From positions 682,001-746,000 of the forward strand of contig NZ_JAGGLC010000001.1 of NCBI RefSeq assembly GCF_017874235.1: a stretch of 64,000 bases of DNA, read 5' to 3'. Positions 18,546 to 29,900 of the stretch are shown here, piece after piece; the stretch's first letter is position 1, and every line of letters begins with the position of its first letter. This stretch comes from Halolamina salifodinae. Lineage in GTDB: Archaea > Halobacteriota > Halobacteria > Halobacteriales > Haloferacaceae. The notes under the pieces were generated by a model. The model did no database searches, was not told the origin of the DNA, and saw only the letters and a list, made by a program, of their open reading frames with translations. The position numbers and the translations under genes were made by a program.

Positions 18546-19453
18546 GCGTCGCCGGGTGGCTCCCTGAGGATCCCTCTGACCGCCGGTCCTGGGAGACGGC
18601 GCTGGAGCGACTGGTCCGGGACAACCGATTCACCATCGCCGTCGTCTTCCCCGGGGTGGGTGCGCTCTCGCTGATCGCCAGCGCGGAGGGGTGGCTGCCC
18701 GACCCGCTGGCGTTCAACCCCCTGTTCGTGCTGACGGGCGTGCTGGTGATGCGCTCGCCGCTGGTCGTCGGGCTGCTGCCGGTCGTCGACCGCCGCGCCG
18801 CGCTGGGGGTCGTGGGGCTGGCGGCGTACTCCTACGCCATCGAGATCGTCGGCGTCACCACGGGCTGGCCGTACGGCTTCTTCGAGTACGGCGTCTCGCT
18901 CGGGCCGATGGTCGGCGGCGTGCCGCTGGCGCTCCCGATCTTCTTTCTCCCCCTCGTCGCGAACGCCTACTTGCTCTGCCTACTCTTACTCGGGGATCTG
19001 GCGGATCGGGCGCTCCCGCGCCTGCTCTCGGTCATCGCGCTGGTGCTCCTGATGGACGTGGTGCTCGACCCGGGTGCCGTCGCGCTGGGGTTCTGGCTGT
19101 ACGAGGGCGGCGGCGCGTTCTACGGGGTCCCGCTGTCGAACTACGCGGGGTGGATGCTCTCGGCGACTGTGGCGGTAGTCGTCCTCGACAGTACGTTCGA
19201 CCGGGTCGCGTTGGGCCCCCGGATCGAGGCCTGCGAGTTCGCGCTGGACGACGTGGTGAGCTTCGTGCTACTCTGGGGGGGCGTGAACGTCGTCTACGGC
19301 AACTGGGTTCCGGCGCTCGTCGCCGCCGGCATCGGCGTCGGCCTGTTCCGGACCGACCGGTTCGATGCGGGGATGGTGCCGTGGCGTGCGGATGGGGTCG
19401 GCGATGGCGCCGACGCGGACGACACCGACGCCGGCCCCGCCGGCCGTCGGTAG
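18542..19453 (+). CDS. cruF: Carotenoid 1,2-hydratase, bisanhydrobacterioruberin hydratase type
   Basis: The 303-residue product starts at a GTG that overlaps the lyeJ stop (GTGA). It is an integral membrane protein with about eight helices, carrying YAIEIVGVTTGWPYGFFEYG and LMDVVLDPGAVALGFW, both typical of the CruF hydratase family. It adds water to the C50 precursor to give bacterioruberin, the red membrane carotenoid. The last 30 residues are an Asp/Gly/Ala-rich tail. It completes the crtI-lyeJ-cruF unit. Confidence 0.88.
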   Translation: MSVAGWLPEDPSDRRSWETALERLVRDNRFTIAVVFPGVGALSLIASAEGWLPDPLAFNPLFVLTGVLVMRSPLVVGLLPVVDRRAALGVVGLAAYSYAIEIVGVTTGWPYGFFEYGVSLGPMVGGVPLALPIFFLPLVANAYLLCLLLLGDLADRALPRLLSVIALVLLMDVVLDPGAVALGFWLYEGGGAFYGVPLSNYAGWMLSATVAVVVLDSTFDRVALGPRIEACEFALDDVVSFVLLWGGVNVVYGNWVPALVAAGIGVGLFRTDRFDAGMVPWRADGVGDGADADDTDAGPAGRR

Positions 19454-19492
19454 CTTGAAAGGTCAGCCTCCCGACCGGACGGCCGAACGCCG

Positions 19493-20401
19493 ATGGAGCA
19501 CCCTCATCCGGAAATCGAACGCGGCGAGCGCTACGCCAAGGCGGATATCGAGTCGCTGTTCGATACCGGCTTCGGCTATCACGTCCGCGGGATCACGGTC
19601 CGGAACGACGACGAAGACGAGCGGTTCGTGCTCCTGTTCTCCCGGGAGGGCGGCCCCTACGACGACCAGATCGGCGGCGAGACGTTCACCTACGTCGGCG
19701 AAGGGCTTCCAGACAAGGGCGACCAGTCGCCCGACACGCTGGGCAACGCCGCGCTGATCGAGGCGGAGGCCGACCCCGTACCGATCTACTTCTTCTACCA
19801 AGCCGACGAGGAACCGGGCTGGGAGTACCGCGGCCAAGTCGCCGTCGAGGGCCACGAGATGGTCGCCGGGCCCGACGGCGAACGCGAGGTGCTGGAGTTC
19901 GAGATGCGGCACGTCGACACCGACGGCGCTGAGCCCGAGCCAGCGGACGTCGACGCCCCCGCGGCGCCGTTCGCGCCCGACGACACCGCCGGCCGGAAGG
20001 TGACCCAGACCCGCGCCGGCGTGCGCGTCTCGGAGTCGTTCAAGCAGTCCGTCTACGACCGCTTCGACGGGCGCTGTGCGGTCACCGACATTGACCACCG
20101 GAGTCTGCTGACGGTCTCACACGTGCGTCCCCGAAGCGAGCGCCCGGACATCGCCGAGGACCCCGGAAACGCGCTGCTGCTGAACTGGACCCACCACTTC
20201 GCGTTCGACGCCGCGCTCTGGACGTTCGACGAGGCCGGACGGCTGTGGGTGAACCCGGAGTACGCACCGAGGGACCAGTGGATGCAGGAGAGCCTGCGGG
20301 ACCGCCACGGCCAGCGACTCGACCGACTCCGCGAGGCCGGCGTCACCGACGAGTATCTGGCCGACAGAAACGAGTCGCTGCCGTGGTGGCCGCCGAACTA
20401 G
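19493..20401 (+). CDS. SRA-like domain fused to an HNH endonuclease
   Basis: The 302-residue protein has two parts. The N-terminal part (about 1-145) contains GYHVRGITVRNDD, GPYDDQIGGETFTYVGEG and WEYRGQVAV, which resemble the SRA/YDG-like modified-base reader found in McrA-type proteins. The C-terminal part (about 180-265) has FKQSVYDRFDGRCAVT, VSHVRPRSERPDIAEDPGNALLLNWTHH and FDEAGRLWV, an HNH nuclease of the HNH_2 type. A type IV, modification-dependent restriction enzyme is a reasonable inference. It lies between cruF and crtB but has no visible link to carotenoids. Its TAG shares a CTAG tetramer with the stop of convergent crtB. Confidence 0.8.
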   Translation: MEHPHPEIERGERYAKADIESLFDTGFGYHVRGITVRNDDEDERFVLLFSREGGPYDDQIGGETFTYVGEGLPDKGDQSPDTLGNAALIEAEADPVPIYFFYQADEEPGWEYRGQVAVEGHEMVAGPDGEREVLEFEMRHVDTDGAEPEPADVDAPAAPFAPDDTAGRKVTQTRAGVRVSESFKQSVYDRFDGRCAVTDIDHRSLLTVSHVRPRSERPDIAEDPGNALLLNWTHHFAFDAALWTFDEAGRLWVNPEYAPRDQWMQESLRDRHGQRLDRLREAGVTDEYLADRNESLPWWPPN

Positions 20402-21351
20402 GGCACCGGAATTCGGCCCATCGTGCGGTGGATCCGATGGTCGGCGTCGTCGGTCGGAATGGCGCTGACCGAGTGGAACACCGTCATCGGGTCGGGGGTG
20501 CGCCACCACGCCAGCCGGGCCCGGGCAGCGAGCCAGAGCTTTCGACTGGTCGATAGCGAGGGCGTCGTCGCCACCACGTCGTAGCCCAGATTCCGGATCA
20601 GCCGGTGGTGGTCGACGTAGAGAATCGCCGCGAGCAGCACCGGGAACTGGCAGTCCTTCGGGAGCAGTTCGATGCCGGCGACGCCGTCGCGGTAGAGCGC
20701 CTCCGCCCGGGAGAGTTCGGCCTGTACCGCACCGGCGACGTGCTCGTCGAACTCCAGTCGGGCGATCTGCTCGTGGCTAGAACCGTGCGCTTCCAGCGTC
20801 TCGCCGGGGAGGTAGATCCGGTTGCGCTCGATCACGTCCTCGCGTACGTCCCGGACGAAGTTGGTGAGCTGGAACGCCTCGCCCAGCGCCGTCGCCGCGG
20901 GGAGCGCCTGCTCGGGGTTCTCCGGCGCCATCACGGCAGTCATCATCCGGCCGACGGCGGCCGCCGAGCCGTCCATGTACGTCCGGAGGTCGTCGTACGT
21001 CTCGTAGCGGGCCGTCTCCACGTCGGTCGCCATCGCGTCGACGAACGTGTTCACGTCCGCGGCGGGGATGCCGTGCTCCTCGCGGATCTCGGAGAAGGCT
21101 GCGAGCACGGGGTCGTCCGTCTCTGCCTCGCCCAGCGCCGCCCGGCGGAACTCTTCGAGGCGCTCGGCGCGCTCGGCCGGCGAGAGGTCGTTGTCGCTGT
21201 CGACCACTTCGTCGGCGACCCGGAAGAACGCGTAGAGCACGTACGTCGGGTGTCGGACTCGCTCCGGGAGGAACCGGGTGGCGACGTAGAACGTCGTGCC
21301 CGTCTCGCGGTGGATCTGTTTGCTCCGGGCGAGCTGTCGTTGTTCGACCAT
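20398..21351 (-). CDS. crtB: Phytoene synthase
   Basis: The 317-residue enzyme contains YVLYAFFRVADEVVDSDND (first Asp-rich region, about 37-55) and LTNFVRDVREDVIERNRIYLP (second, about 164-184). These are the signature prenyl-diphosphate binding sites of phytoene/squalene synthases. It condenses two geranylgeranyl diphosphates to phytoene, the substrate of the desaturase encoded nearby on the other strand. The ATG at 21351 (MVEQRQLARSKQIH) was chosen because the long upstream frame extension is GC-rich filler that overlaps the next gene. It is transcribed towards the crtI operon. Confidence 0.94.
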   Translation of the reverse strand: MVEQRQLARSKQIHRETGTTFYVATRFLPERVRHPTYVLYAFFRVADEVVDSDNDLSPAERAERLEEFRRAALGEAETDDPVLAAFSEIREEHGIPAADVNTFVDAMATDVETARYETYDDLRTYMDGSAAAVGRMMTAVMAPENPEQALPAATALGEAFQLTNFVRDVREDVIERNRIYLPGETLEAHGSSHEQIARLEFDEHVAGAVQAELSRAEALYRDGVAGIELLPKDCQFPVLLAAILYVDHHRLIRNLGYDVVATTPSLSTSRKLWLAARARLAWWRTPDPMTVFHSVSAIPTDDADHRIHRTMGRIPVP

Positions 21352-21461
21352 AGTGGGGGTGACCCCCGGTGGAGGCGGCGTCCGGCGGTCAGGTACGGAC
21401 GCGAGGTTCTCGCGGCAGCGGCTTAACTGTGTGGTGCAGTGGCATATCCCCCCGTCGACGG

Positions 21462-21596
21462 TCAGTAGAACGTGTCCGCACAGTCGTAGACGACGCCGTG
21501 CTGCGGGCAGACGTACTCGCAGTGGCGGTGGACCATCGTCTCGCCGCAGGTGGGGCAGGGACGCCCCGGCGCCGTCGTCTCCTCGGCGTCGCTCAT
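21462..21596 (-). CDS. Zinc-finger micro-protein (HVO_2523-like)
   Basis: The 44-residue protein has CPTCGETMVHRHCEYVCPQHG, giving two cysteine pairs with histidines that should bind zinc, and ends VVYDCADTFY. From memory it matches the haloarchaeal family named after HVO_2523. It is shorter than most gene finders accept, but the motif is clear. It is upstream of crtB on the same strand, with a 110-base gap. Function is unknown. Confidence 0.75.
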   Translation of the reverse strand: MSDAEETTAPGRPCPTCGETMVHRHCEYVCPQHGVVYDCADTFY

Positions 21597-21675
21597 AGCC
21601 GAGGGTTGGGGCGAGCGGGCAAAACTGTTCGGTGCGCGTGCCACCGTGCGAACGTTTTCCCCGCCAGCGCCCCAC

Positions 21676-23193
21676 ATGAACCCCATGAACCGCCGCGTTC
21701 GGGATATCGTCGATCCGGCCAGTCTGGGGGTCGCGCTGCTCGCTGCGCTGGGCGCCGTCGGCGGATCGCTGCTGCTGATCGGGAACAGCCCAGGGTTCGT
21801 CGTCCCGAGCGCGGCCGCACTCGTTCGCGACACGCTGCCGGACCTGTTCGTCGCCGTCGGCATCGGGACGCTCCGGGACCTCGCCCAGCCACTGCTCTCG
21901 CTCGGCGCGGGCCTGCTACTGCTCGCCGTCTTCGCCGCGGCCGCGCTGGCCGCCGAGCGCGCCGTCGAGGGGATCGCTCGGCGGGCGCTCGTAACGTTCG
22001 TCCTCGTCGGCGCCGTCACGGCGCTGCTCACGGGCAACACCACCAGCACGCTCGGGGCGGCGCTCGGCGCCGCCGTCGTCGTCGCCGCCGCGAACGCCAC
22101 GCTGGCGGCGATGGACCCGACGACCGACCGCGCTGACCCGCCGCCGGGGCGTCGACGGCTGCTGCAAGCCGGGGCGGCCACGCTGGCGACGCTGGTGCTC
22201 GGTGCGGCGCGGACTCGGGATCCGGCCGAGCCAACAGAACCGCCGGATCCCGCCGCCGCGTCGCTGCTGGCGGCCGCGAACGACCGCGGGCTCTCACTAC
22301 CCGGGGCTGAACCGATGGTCTCCGAGGATTTCTACACCGTCGATATCGCGACGGTCGACCCGAAGATCGACCCGTCGGACTGGCAGTTGGCCGTCACCGG
22401 TGAGGTGGAGACCGAGCGCTCGTTCACGCTCTCGGAACTACAGGATCTCGGCGGCGAGCGCCGGTTCACCACGCTGCGCTGTGTGAGCGACCTGCTGAAC
22501 GGGAAGAAGATGGACACCGCGCTCTGGGACGGCGTCCCCGTCGAGTCGGTGCTTTCGGCCGTCGGCGCGCCCGAAAGCTGCTGTGTCACGCTCCACGCCG
22601 CCGACGACTACTTCGTCTCGTTCCCCCGCGAGGCGCTCGATCCCGGCCTGCTCGCGTGGGGGATGAACGGCCGGCCGCTCCCACGGAGCCACGGCGCCCC
22701 CCTCAGAACGCTCGTGCCGGGCCACTGGGGCGAGACGAACGCCAAGTGGCTCACGGAGATCGAGATCCGGGACGAACCGGAGGAGGGCTACTGGGAACAG
22801 CGCGGCTGGGAGGGCACCGGCGAGGTTCACACCATCGCCAAACTCCACAGCACGACCGTCGACGACGGGACGGTCCGCGTGGGTGGGCACGCCTACGCCG
22901 GTACGCGTGGCATCGACGCCGTCGAGGTGTCGACCGACGGCGGCGCCTCGTGGACCGAAGCCAGCCTGAGCGAGACGCTTCCCGAGCCGACACCCATCGG
23001 CGAGGAGGAGCCAGAGCCCACCGGCGAGGCCGCCGACGCATGGCGCATGTGGGAACACGAGTACGAGGCCGACGGGAAGCACGAGGTGGTAGTCCGCGCC
23101 ATCGACGGCACCGGCGAAGCTCAGCCTGAGCAGGAGCGCGAGGGCTACCCATCGGGCGCGACTGGGTGGGTTCGGGAGACGGTCGGGGGCTGA
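21676..23193 (+). CDS. Membrane-anchored molybdopterin oxidoreductase (sulfite oxidase family)
   Basis: The 505-residue protein begins with about four membrane helices (roughly 10-150). A second anchor or cleaved segment (RRRLLQAGAATLATLVLG) follows, then the oxidoreductase domain (about 215-380). In that domain SDWQLAVTGEVE, FTTLRCVSDLLNGKKMDTALWDGVPV and WLTEIEI are standard for sulfite oxidase-type molybdopterin enzymes; the Cys in LRCVS should ligate molybdenum. A C-terminal beta-sandwich dimerisation domain (GVDAVEVSTDGG-like segment) ends it. Orientation suggests an extracytoplasmic catalytic domain. The substrate may be sulfite or another oxo-acceptor. The ATG at 21676 was chosen; 21685 is an alternative. 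Confidence 0.87.
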   Translation: MNPMNRRVRDIVDPASLGVALLAALGAVGGSLLLIGNSPGFVVPSAAALVRDTLPDLFVAVGIGTLRDLAQPLLSLGAGLLLLAVFAAAALAAERAVEGIARRALVTFVLVGAVTALLTGNTTSTLGAALGAAVVVAAANATLAAMDPTTDRADPPPGRRRLLQAGAATLATLVLGAARTRDPAEPTEPPDPAAASLLAAANDRGLSLPGAEPMVSEDFYTVDIATVDPKIDPSDWQLAVTGEVETERSFTLSELQDLGGERRFTTLRCVSDLLNGKKMDTALWDGVPVESVLSAVGAPESCCVTLHAADDYFVSFPREALDPGLLAWGMNGRPLPRSHGAPLRTLVPGHWGETNAKWLTEIEIRDEPEEGYWEQRGWEGTGEVHTIAKLHSTTVDDGTVRVGGHAYAGTRGIDAVEVSTDGGASWTEASLSETLPEPTPIGEEEPEPTGEAADAWRMWEHEYEADGKHEVVVRAIDGTGEAQPEQEREGYPSGATGWVRETVGG

Positions 23194-23236
23194 AAGTTCG
23201 GAAGCGTTTTCTGGTCGTTCGCGTATTCGGTCCGTG

Positions 23237-23989
23237 ATGCAACACGACCGGATGCTACTGGCGGGAGCAGCCATCCTGCTCTCGACAGGCGTCGTCGCTG
23301 GAGTCCCGACGAACGCGACTGCCGCCGCAAGCGGAGCGATGTCCACCGCGGAGCAGCTTCGACTGGGGTTCACCGGGATATCTGTGATCGCATCGGGTCT
23401 TCTCGTCGTACTCTACTTTCAACAGAAAGAAATCGCTGAGACCGAACACGAGGCTGATGTGGAGCTGGAGGGGTACGCTGCGACCAAGAACGATCTCGAT
23501 CTATGTTTGACCAACGTCGGAAGAGGGCCCGCGACTAACCTATCCATCGATTTCAACGCGGAGGTGCCCGACGGCCCGAGCAGGTTCTGTCCACGGTCGA
23601 AAGAGCTCATCAAGAGCCTTCATGATGGGATCGAAAACGAGTGGATACGGCCGAACAGGAACTATCTCTCAGGCGGCGCCACGTATACGAGATTCCGGAC
23701 GTCGGTCCAGCTGTACGATAAGGTGGCCGAACGTAAGGTCACACCAGCGTATCTCTCGAATAACGACGGTCCAGAGAGACTTCGGCTGCGCGGTGTTCTC
23801 CACTACGAGGATCGACTCGGGAACGACAACGAAGAGAAAGTGGTTGACCTCGTTCTGCCCATCGGCGAAGAACGGACACTTGAGGAAATGCTTCCGGATG
23901 GGCTGAAGAATGACCGCTATCAACAGCGGGTGGTGGAGGGTGATTCCCCATTTGGACCGGGCGTTACACAGCGGGAGTACCTACGCTAG
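23237..23989 (+). CDS. Membrane-bound protein of unknown function
   Basis: The 250-residue product has an N-terminal signal-like helix (LLAGAAILLSTGVVAGV) and a second helix (about 43-63, LGFTGISVIASGLLVVLYF). A polar domain follows with LCLTNVGRGPATNLSIDF. That segment resembles the beta-rich domains seen next to membrane helices in several haloarchaeal orphans. No catalytic motif was found. The gene is lower in GC than its surroundings. Its TAG shares a CTAG tetramer with the stop of the convergent ribonucleotide reductase gene. Confidence 0.6.
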   Translation: MQHDRMLLAGAAILLSTGVVAGVPTNATAAASGAMSTAEQLRLGFTGISVIASGLLVVLYFQQKEIAETEHEADVELEGYAATKNDLDLCLTNVGRGPATNLSIDFNAEVPDGPSRFCPRSKELIKSLHDGIENEWIRPNRNYLSGGATYTRFRTSVQLYDKVAERKVTPAYLSNNDGPERLRLRGVLHYEDRLGNDNEEKVVDLVLPIGEERTLEEMLPDGLKNDRYQQRVVEGDSPFGPGVTQREYLR

Positions 23990-26900
23990 CACTCCGACCA
24001 ACCGCAGTTGCGGCAGGTCTTACAGCTCTCCGAGTAGTAGAGCGTCATCTTCCCGCAGTCGGGACACTCCGGGCTCTCGCCGGAGGCGATCAGGTCGCCC
24101 GTCGCGTCGTCCGCAGTCTCTGCGGCCTCGGCGTCCTCGGGGCTCTCGACGTCGATGTCGACGCCCGTCGGCTCGCTCGGCGGCTCGGTGGTCGCACCAC
24201 CGTCGGTCGACGCGCTCTCCTCGTCGAGTTCATCGATGGTCTGCTGCTGGGGAACGGCCTCGTCGATCTCGCCGTCGAGGTAGCGTCGCATCGCCGTGCC
24301 GATGGCGTCCGGGATCGACTGGATCTGCTCGCCCTTGTCCCAGGCGACCTTCGGGCTGCGGATGCCCTGTAGCTCGCTCGCGATCTCCGCGGGGTCGACG
24401 CCCGAGCGGAGCGCGGTGGAGATGGTCTTGGCCAGCGCCTCGGTGAAGGAGGCGGTGAACCCGCCGGAGTTGCCGATGTTGGCGAACAGTTCGAACGGCT
24501 CGCCGGTGTTCGGGTCCTCGTTGATGTTGACGTAGAGCTTCCCGTAGCCGGTGTCGATGCGCTGGGTCAGCCCGTGGAGCACGTCCGGCCGCGGGCGCTT
24601 GCGGCCCGGCGGCGTCTCGTCGCCGTCGGCGCTCGCCAGCAGGCTCTCGACCTGCGTGTCGAGGGCCGCCTGCACGTCCTCGTTGTCGAGGAAGCTCTCG
24701 AGACCGCCGAAGACCTCGGTGATCTGTTCGACGAGTGCCGCCGCGGCCTCGTCCTCGTCGGCGAACTCGGTGTTGTCCGCGCGAGTGGTGAGCACCTGCT
24801 TGCTGCGGGTGCCGTCGCGGTAGTAGGTCACACCCTTGCCGCCGTTGTCGTAGACGAACTCGAAGGCCTCCTTGGCGTCCTCGAGCGTGGAGTCGTTGGG
24901 CGCGTTGACCGTCTTCGAGATGGCGGAGTCGACGCCCTCCTGTGCCGCACACTGGATCGAAGCGTGCTGCTTCGCGTCCAGGTCGCCGGTGACCACGAAC
25001 AGTTCGCCCAGCGCGGTCGGGACCGTCTCCAGCCCTTCGACGCCGTCGAACTCGTTGTTGGCCATCTGCTCCTGGGCCTCCTTCTTGACTGCCTCGACGT
25101 CGATGTCGTTGTCCTCCAAGGCTCGGAGGAAGTAGTCGTCGAACTCGACGAGCATCTCGTCGCCCTGCACGTCGCCGCTGACGTTCTTGTAGTAGGCGAC
25201 GTTGTAGATGGGCTCACAGCCACCCGTCGTGTTGCCGATCATCGACGTGGTGTTGTGCGTGACGAACCCGTCCGCGACGTACGTGTTGTTCGAGGGGACG
25301 CTGATGTCCTTGGTGTAGGCTTTCTCCTCGGTGACGGTCTCGACCGTCGCGGCGTAGAACCCGGTCAGCCGGCGGCCGTCGAGTTCGACCGTCCCGCCCG
25401 TCTCGGACTCCACGTCCCGAACGAGCTTCCGCGAGACGGTGCCGTTGGTCGGCGACTGGTTCATCCGGTGTTTCACGGAGCTATCGACCGAGTCGTAGCC
25501 GTCGATGGAGCGGAGGAGGTCGACGACCGCCGGCGGGTACGTGTCGTTCTTGTACGACTGTGCGGTTAGCTCCAGTTCGGTGGACTTCGTCACGAAGCCG
25601 ACCTCGTCGAGGAAGCGCTGGTCCTCACGCCGGTTTACCCCGCGGAGGACGTGACGCGGGCGGTCGCCGTAGTGATCGTCCATCTCGGCGGTCTCCGACG
25701 TATCCCGAGCGAACACGCAGCCGAACGAAAGTAGGAGCGTCTGTACCTGGTCGGCGAGGCGGTCCGAGACGGTCGAGAGTTCGACTTTCCGGGAGGCGGT
25801 CCCGTCGGCCTCGAACAGCCCGCGCAGGAACGCCTTCGCCGTCGCCTCGTCACCCTGGAGGATGGCCTCCGGGACGAACGCGCTCGCGGCACCCTCCCCG
25901 TTGTTGCCCTCGGCTTTCACCCAGCCGTTGTCTTCGAAGTACCGCGGGAGGTGGCGGCCGCCGAACGAGAGCATGTGACGAGTGTCTCGATCCTCGACGG
26001 TTGGCGTGACGCCGAACAGCGACTCTCCGAGCTCCCGGAGGTGGGCGTCGAGTTCGGTCGCCTCGGCGTCGACCACCAGCTTCACGCCGACGTCCTCGTG
26101 GACGTAACCGTCGCCCATGAAGTAGCCGAGGAACTCGGCCAGTTCGGGGGACGTCTCCGCCGGGAAGCGGAGGTCGGGGTCGGTGTTATGGTGGTCGTTC
26201 TCGCGCTCACTCGTGTCGAGCTGGACGCTCGACCCACCCTCGAAGGTGTCTCGCTGTAGCAGGATGCGGTCGCCGGCCTCGAACTCGCCGGCCTCCTTCC
26301 AGGCGTACTCCCCGTCGGCGGTGAGCGTACGGAACCGATGGTTGGGCGTCGCCGCGACGTTGAACCCGTTCTCGGTTTCGATGCGGCGAACGTTGGCGAA
26401 CCCATTGTCGTAGACGGCCGTTGCTGCCCTCGTGCCGCCGTCCGTGGCGACGCCGACATCGATCTCGTCCCACTGCTCGAACTCCGCTGTCGTCTCGTCG
26501 AGGTCTTCGATCGGACGGAGCCCCTCGTCGGTCGAGACGAGGGAGCTCTCGTCGACACAGCCCGTCGGCGCGATAGTCGTCGTGTTGTGGTTGCGCAGCG
26601 GGTAGCCGTCCTCCCACTCCTGGGGGTCCTCGCCGGTGTGGTGCTCGAACCAGTCGGGGTAGGAGGTCGGGTCGGCGTACTTCGAGTCGCTCCAGTCCGC
26701 AAAGGAGCCACGCTCCTCGGCGAGTTCGTGGCTGGCGTCCTTCGACCCGTGGTTGATGTGGGTCATGAGCTGTCGCGCGATCTCGTCGGCGTCGTCGGTG
26801 CCGTAGCGCACGCCCAGCTGGATGTACAGCTGTGCCAGCCCCATGACGCCGAGGCCGATCTTGCGCATCTCCCGGACTTTCTTCTCGATCTCGGGGACCG

Positions 26901-29900
26901 GGAAATCAGACATCGTGACCACGTTCTCGAGGAAGCGCGTGCCGTACGCGATGCGGTGGTCGAAGTCGTCCCAGTTCATCGCCTCGTCGAGGAACGCCGA
27001 GACGGCCGCCTCGTGGCTGCCGTACTCGTCGGCGTGCTCGTCGGCCCAGACACGCCAGTCGGGGGCGTCCTGTGCCGCGAGGGTGGAGAGGTTGATGTGG
27101 CCGAGGTTGCAGGCCTCGTACTCCTCGAGGGGCTGCTCGCCGCAGTTGTGAACCACGAGCCCGTTGGCGACGAACGAGTTCGTGTCCGGTTCGGTCAGGT
27201 CGTAGACCGTTTCGTGACCGTCGTGCTCGACGGATTCGACAGTCGCCTCGAACCGTTCGGCGTACGGGCCACGGTCGTAGCTGTCGAGTCGGTCTGCGAG
27301 CGCCTCGTTCTTCGAGTTGAGGAGGAAGCCGATCTCTTCCTGGAACCGGACGAGGTTGTCCTTCGCGACGACGAGGTCGTGGTCGGCTTGTCGTTCGTAT
27401 GTCGCGGTTCCACCGTTGCCGTCCGGCATCTCCTGCTCGCCGGCTTCGTGACGCTCCTCGTAGATTTTGCTCGCGATGCCGAAGTTGAGGAGAAGCTGCT
27501 GGGCATCCTCCAGTAGTTCAGTGCTGACGCTGGTGAGGCGGACAGAGTTGCCTTTCTCGGTCTTCCCCTGCACGCCGCCATCCGCACTGAACAGCGCCTG
27601 CAGGAAGCCGCGAGCCATCTCCTCGCTGCCGCGCATTACCGCGTCGGGCACCTGTAGTTTCTCCTCGGCCAGCCCAGCCTGTTCAGCGTATTCGTAGAGG
27701 CGAGTCGAGCGAACGCGCTGCTCGACTGCGGCCGTACCGCGGTAGTCGTCGCCGCGATTGATCTCGTTCACGCCGACCTCGTAGTCCGCGTTTCCGGTCG
27801 GCTCGCGGACGACCTCGTTCACGTCGTCGGCAAGCGCCGCCGATATCTCGCTGTCCTCGTCGTAGAAGTTGAGAACCGCACGCTCTTCGCCGTGCTTGAG
27901 GTGGCCGTCGCCGACGAGCCAGCCCAGCGTTCGACCTTCCGTCGCGGAACCGTGCTGGCCGAACGAGCCTTTCCGGTTCTGGATGTGGACCGTATCGCCT
28001 GCGTCGAGTTCGCTCGCCTCGACCCAGCCGTCGTCGGTCATGACGCGGTGGTCGGCAGTCAGGCGGAGGCTGTACCCTTCCTCGGTCGTGAGTGCGTACA
28101 CGTCCTTCTCACCGGTCGCGTAGACGCTACTGGCCTCCTTGATCGACTCTTCGCTGAGTCGGCCGTCGACGACGACGTCCTGAGCGGTCCCCTGCTCGTA
28201 GAGTTCCTCCGCGGGCACGAGCCCGTTCTCCGTCGAGATGTGTGTCTCACCGGTAACACAGGGGTTCGTCGCGAGAATCCTGTGATCTGGATTTTCTTCA
28301 ACGTCGAACGAATGACGCTTGTTGACGCGCTCGAGGTAGATGACGCCCGGTTCGCCGTTCTCGTGGGCGCCCTCGATAAGCTGGTTCCAGAGCGCCGCCG
28401 CGGGCACGGAGAGCACTTCGCCGACCTCGACGTGCTCGCCGAGGCCGAACATGTCGTAGAGCTCCTTCGTCTCCGGCGTGGCGACGTGGGGCTCCTCGGT
28501 GCGGGGGTTGGTGAAGGTGAACTCCTCGCCCGCTTTCAGCGCCTCCATGAAGTCGTCGGTGATACCGACGGAGATGTTGAAGTTCGAGAGGTGGCCCTCG
28601 ACGGCGTTCCGGAGGTGCTCGGGGACGCGCCCCTCGTCGTCGATGAGTTCACGCGCCTCCTCCAGCGCGTCCGCGAAGGAGTTATGCGTGAAGTCGTCGG
28701 GGTCGTTGAGCCGCAGCGTGTTCGCGAGGCTCACGTCCTTGTTTTTGGCGTGGATGAACTGGATCACGTCCGGGTGCGAGACGCGCATGACGCCCATCTG
28801 GGCGCCACGGCGGGCGCCACCCTGGGCGATGGTCTCACACATCTGGTCGAACGTGCGCATGAACGTGATCGGCCCCGAGGCGATGCCGCCGGTCGAGCCC
28901 ACGGCGTCGCCGTACGGTCGGAGCTTCCAGAACGCGTAGCCCATGCCGCCGCCGCTGTTGTGGGAGACGACCGACTGGGCGACGTACTCGTGGTCGTCGG
29001 CGACCGTCAGGTCGTACACCGTCGCGGGTTCGGCCTCCTCGACCGATGCGACGGGCTGGGTCCACGTGGTGCCCTCGACGGTCCCGCACTGCGTCGGCTC
29101 CGGCGGCGTCTCCGAAAGCGACACCGTCATCTCGGCCGAACGGGCGTCGACGTAGCCTACGTCCTCGGCGAAGCGTTCCAGCCCCGTGGCGTCGGTCGGG
29201 GCGACGCTGAAGTAGTCGCGGTCCTCGTTCTCCCACTCCCACTTCGTCGCCGGGATGCCGACGCCGAGGAGGAGTTGGAGCGACTCGTCGACGAGCCGCT
29301 CCGACGCGCTGTACAGTCGCGGGTAGCGCCCGTCGGTGAGCGTCCCGTCCGTCGAGAACAGCCCGCGGAGGAACGCGCTGACGGCGTCGTGGTCGGCTTG
29401 CCAGAGCTGGTCGGGGACGCGCGCCGTCGACGAGTCGGGTTTCGCGTCGCCGAAGTTCTCCAGCCACCAGCGCTTCACCTCATGGCTGTGGATGACGGCC
29501 TCGTAACAGCCGTCGGACCACGTGTGGTCGATGCCGGTGTCGAACAGTTCGCGGGCGAGCGTGTCGACGTGGTTGAGCACGTCGTCACGGTTGAGATGGA
29601 ACCGGATGCCGTCCTCGTGGACGGAGCCGTCCCCGACCCATATCCCGAGGAGTTCGGCGAGGTCGTCGGTCAGCCGCTCAGGCTGAGAGACCGTCTTGAC
29701 TGCTTCGCCGTTGGCTTCGATCTCCCGGGCAGAGCGATGTTGCTGGACGGTGGTCTGGTGGACGCCGAGTTCGTCGGCGATCTCGGTATCGGACCGGCCG
29801 GTTTCGTGGAGGACGGCGAAGCGCTCCTCGTCGAAGCTGGCGCCGGGCTTCCGGCCGCCGTCGCCGTTGGGGTCGAGGCCGAGTTCGTTCGCCCGCCGGC

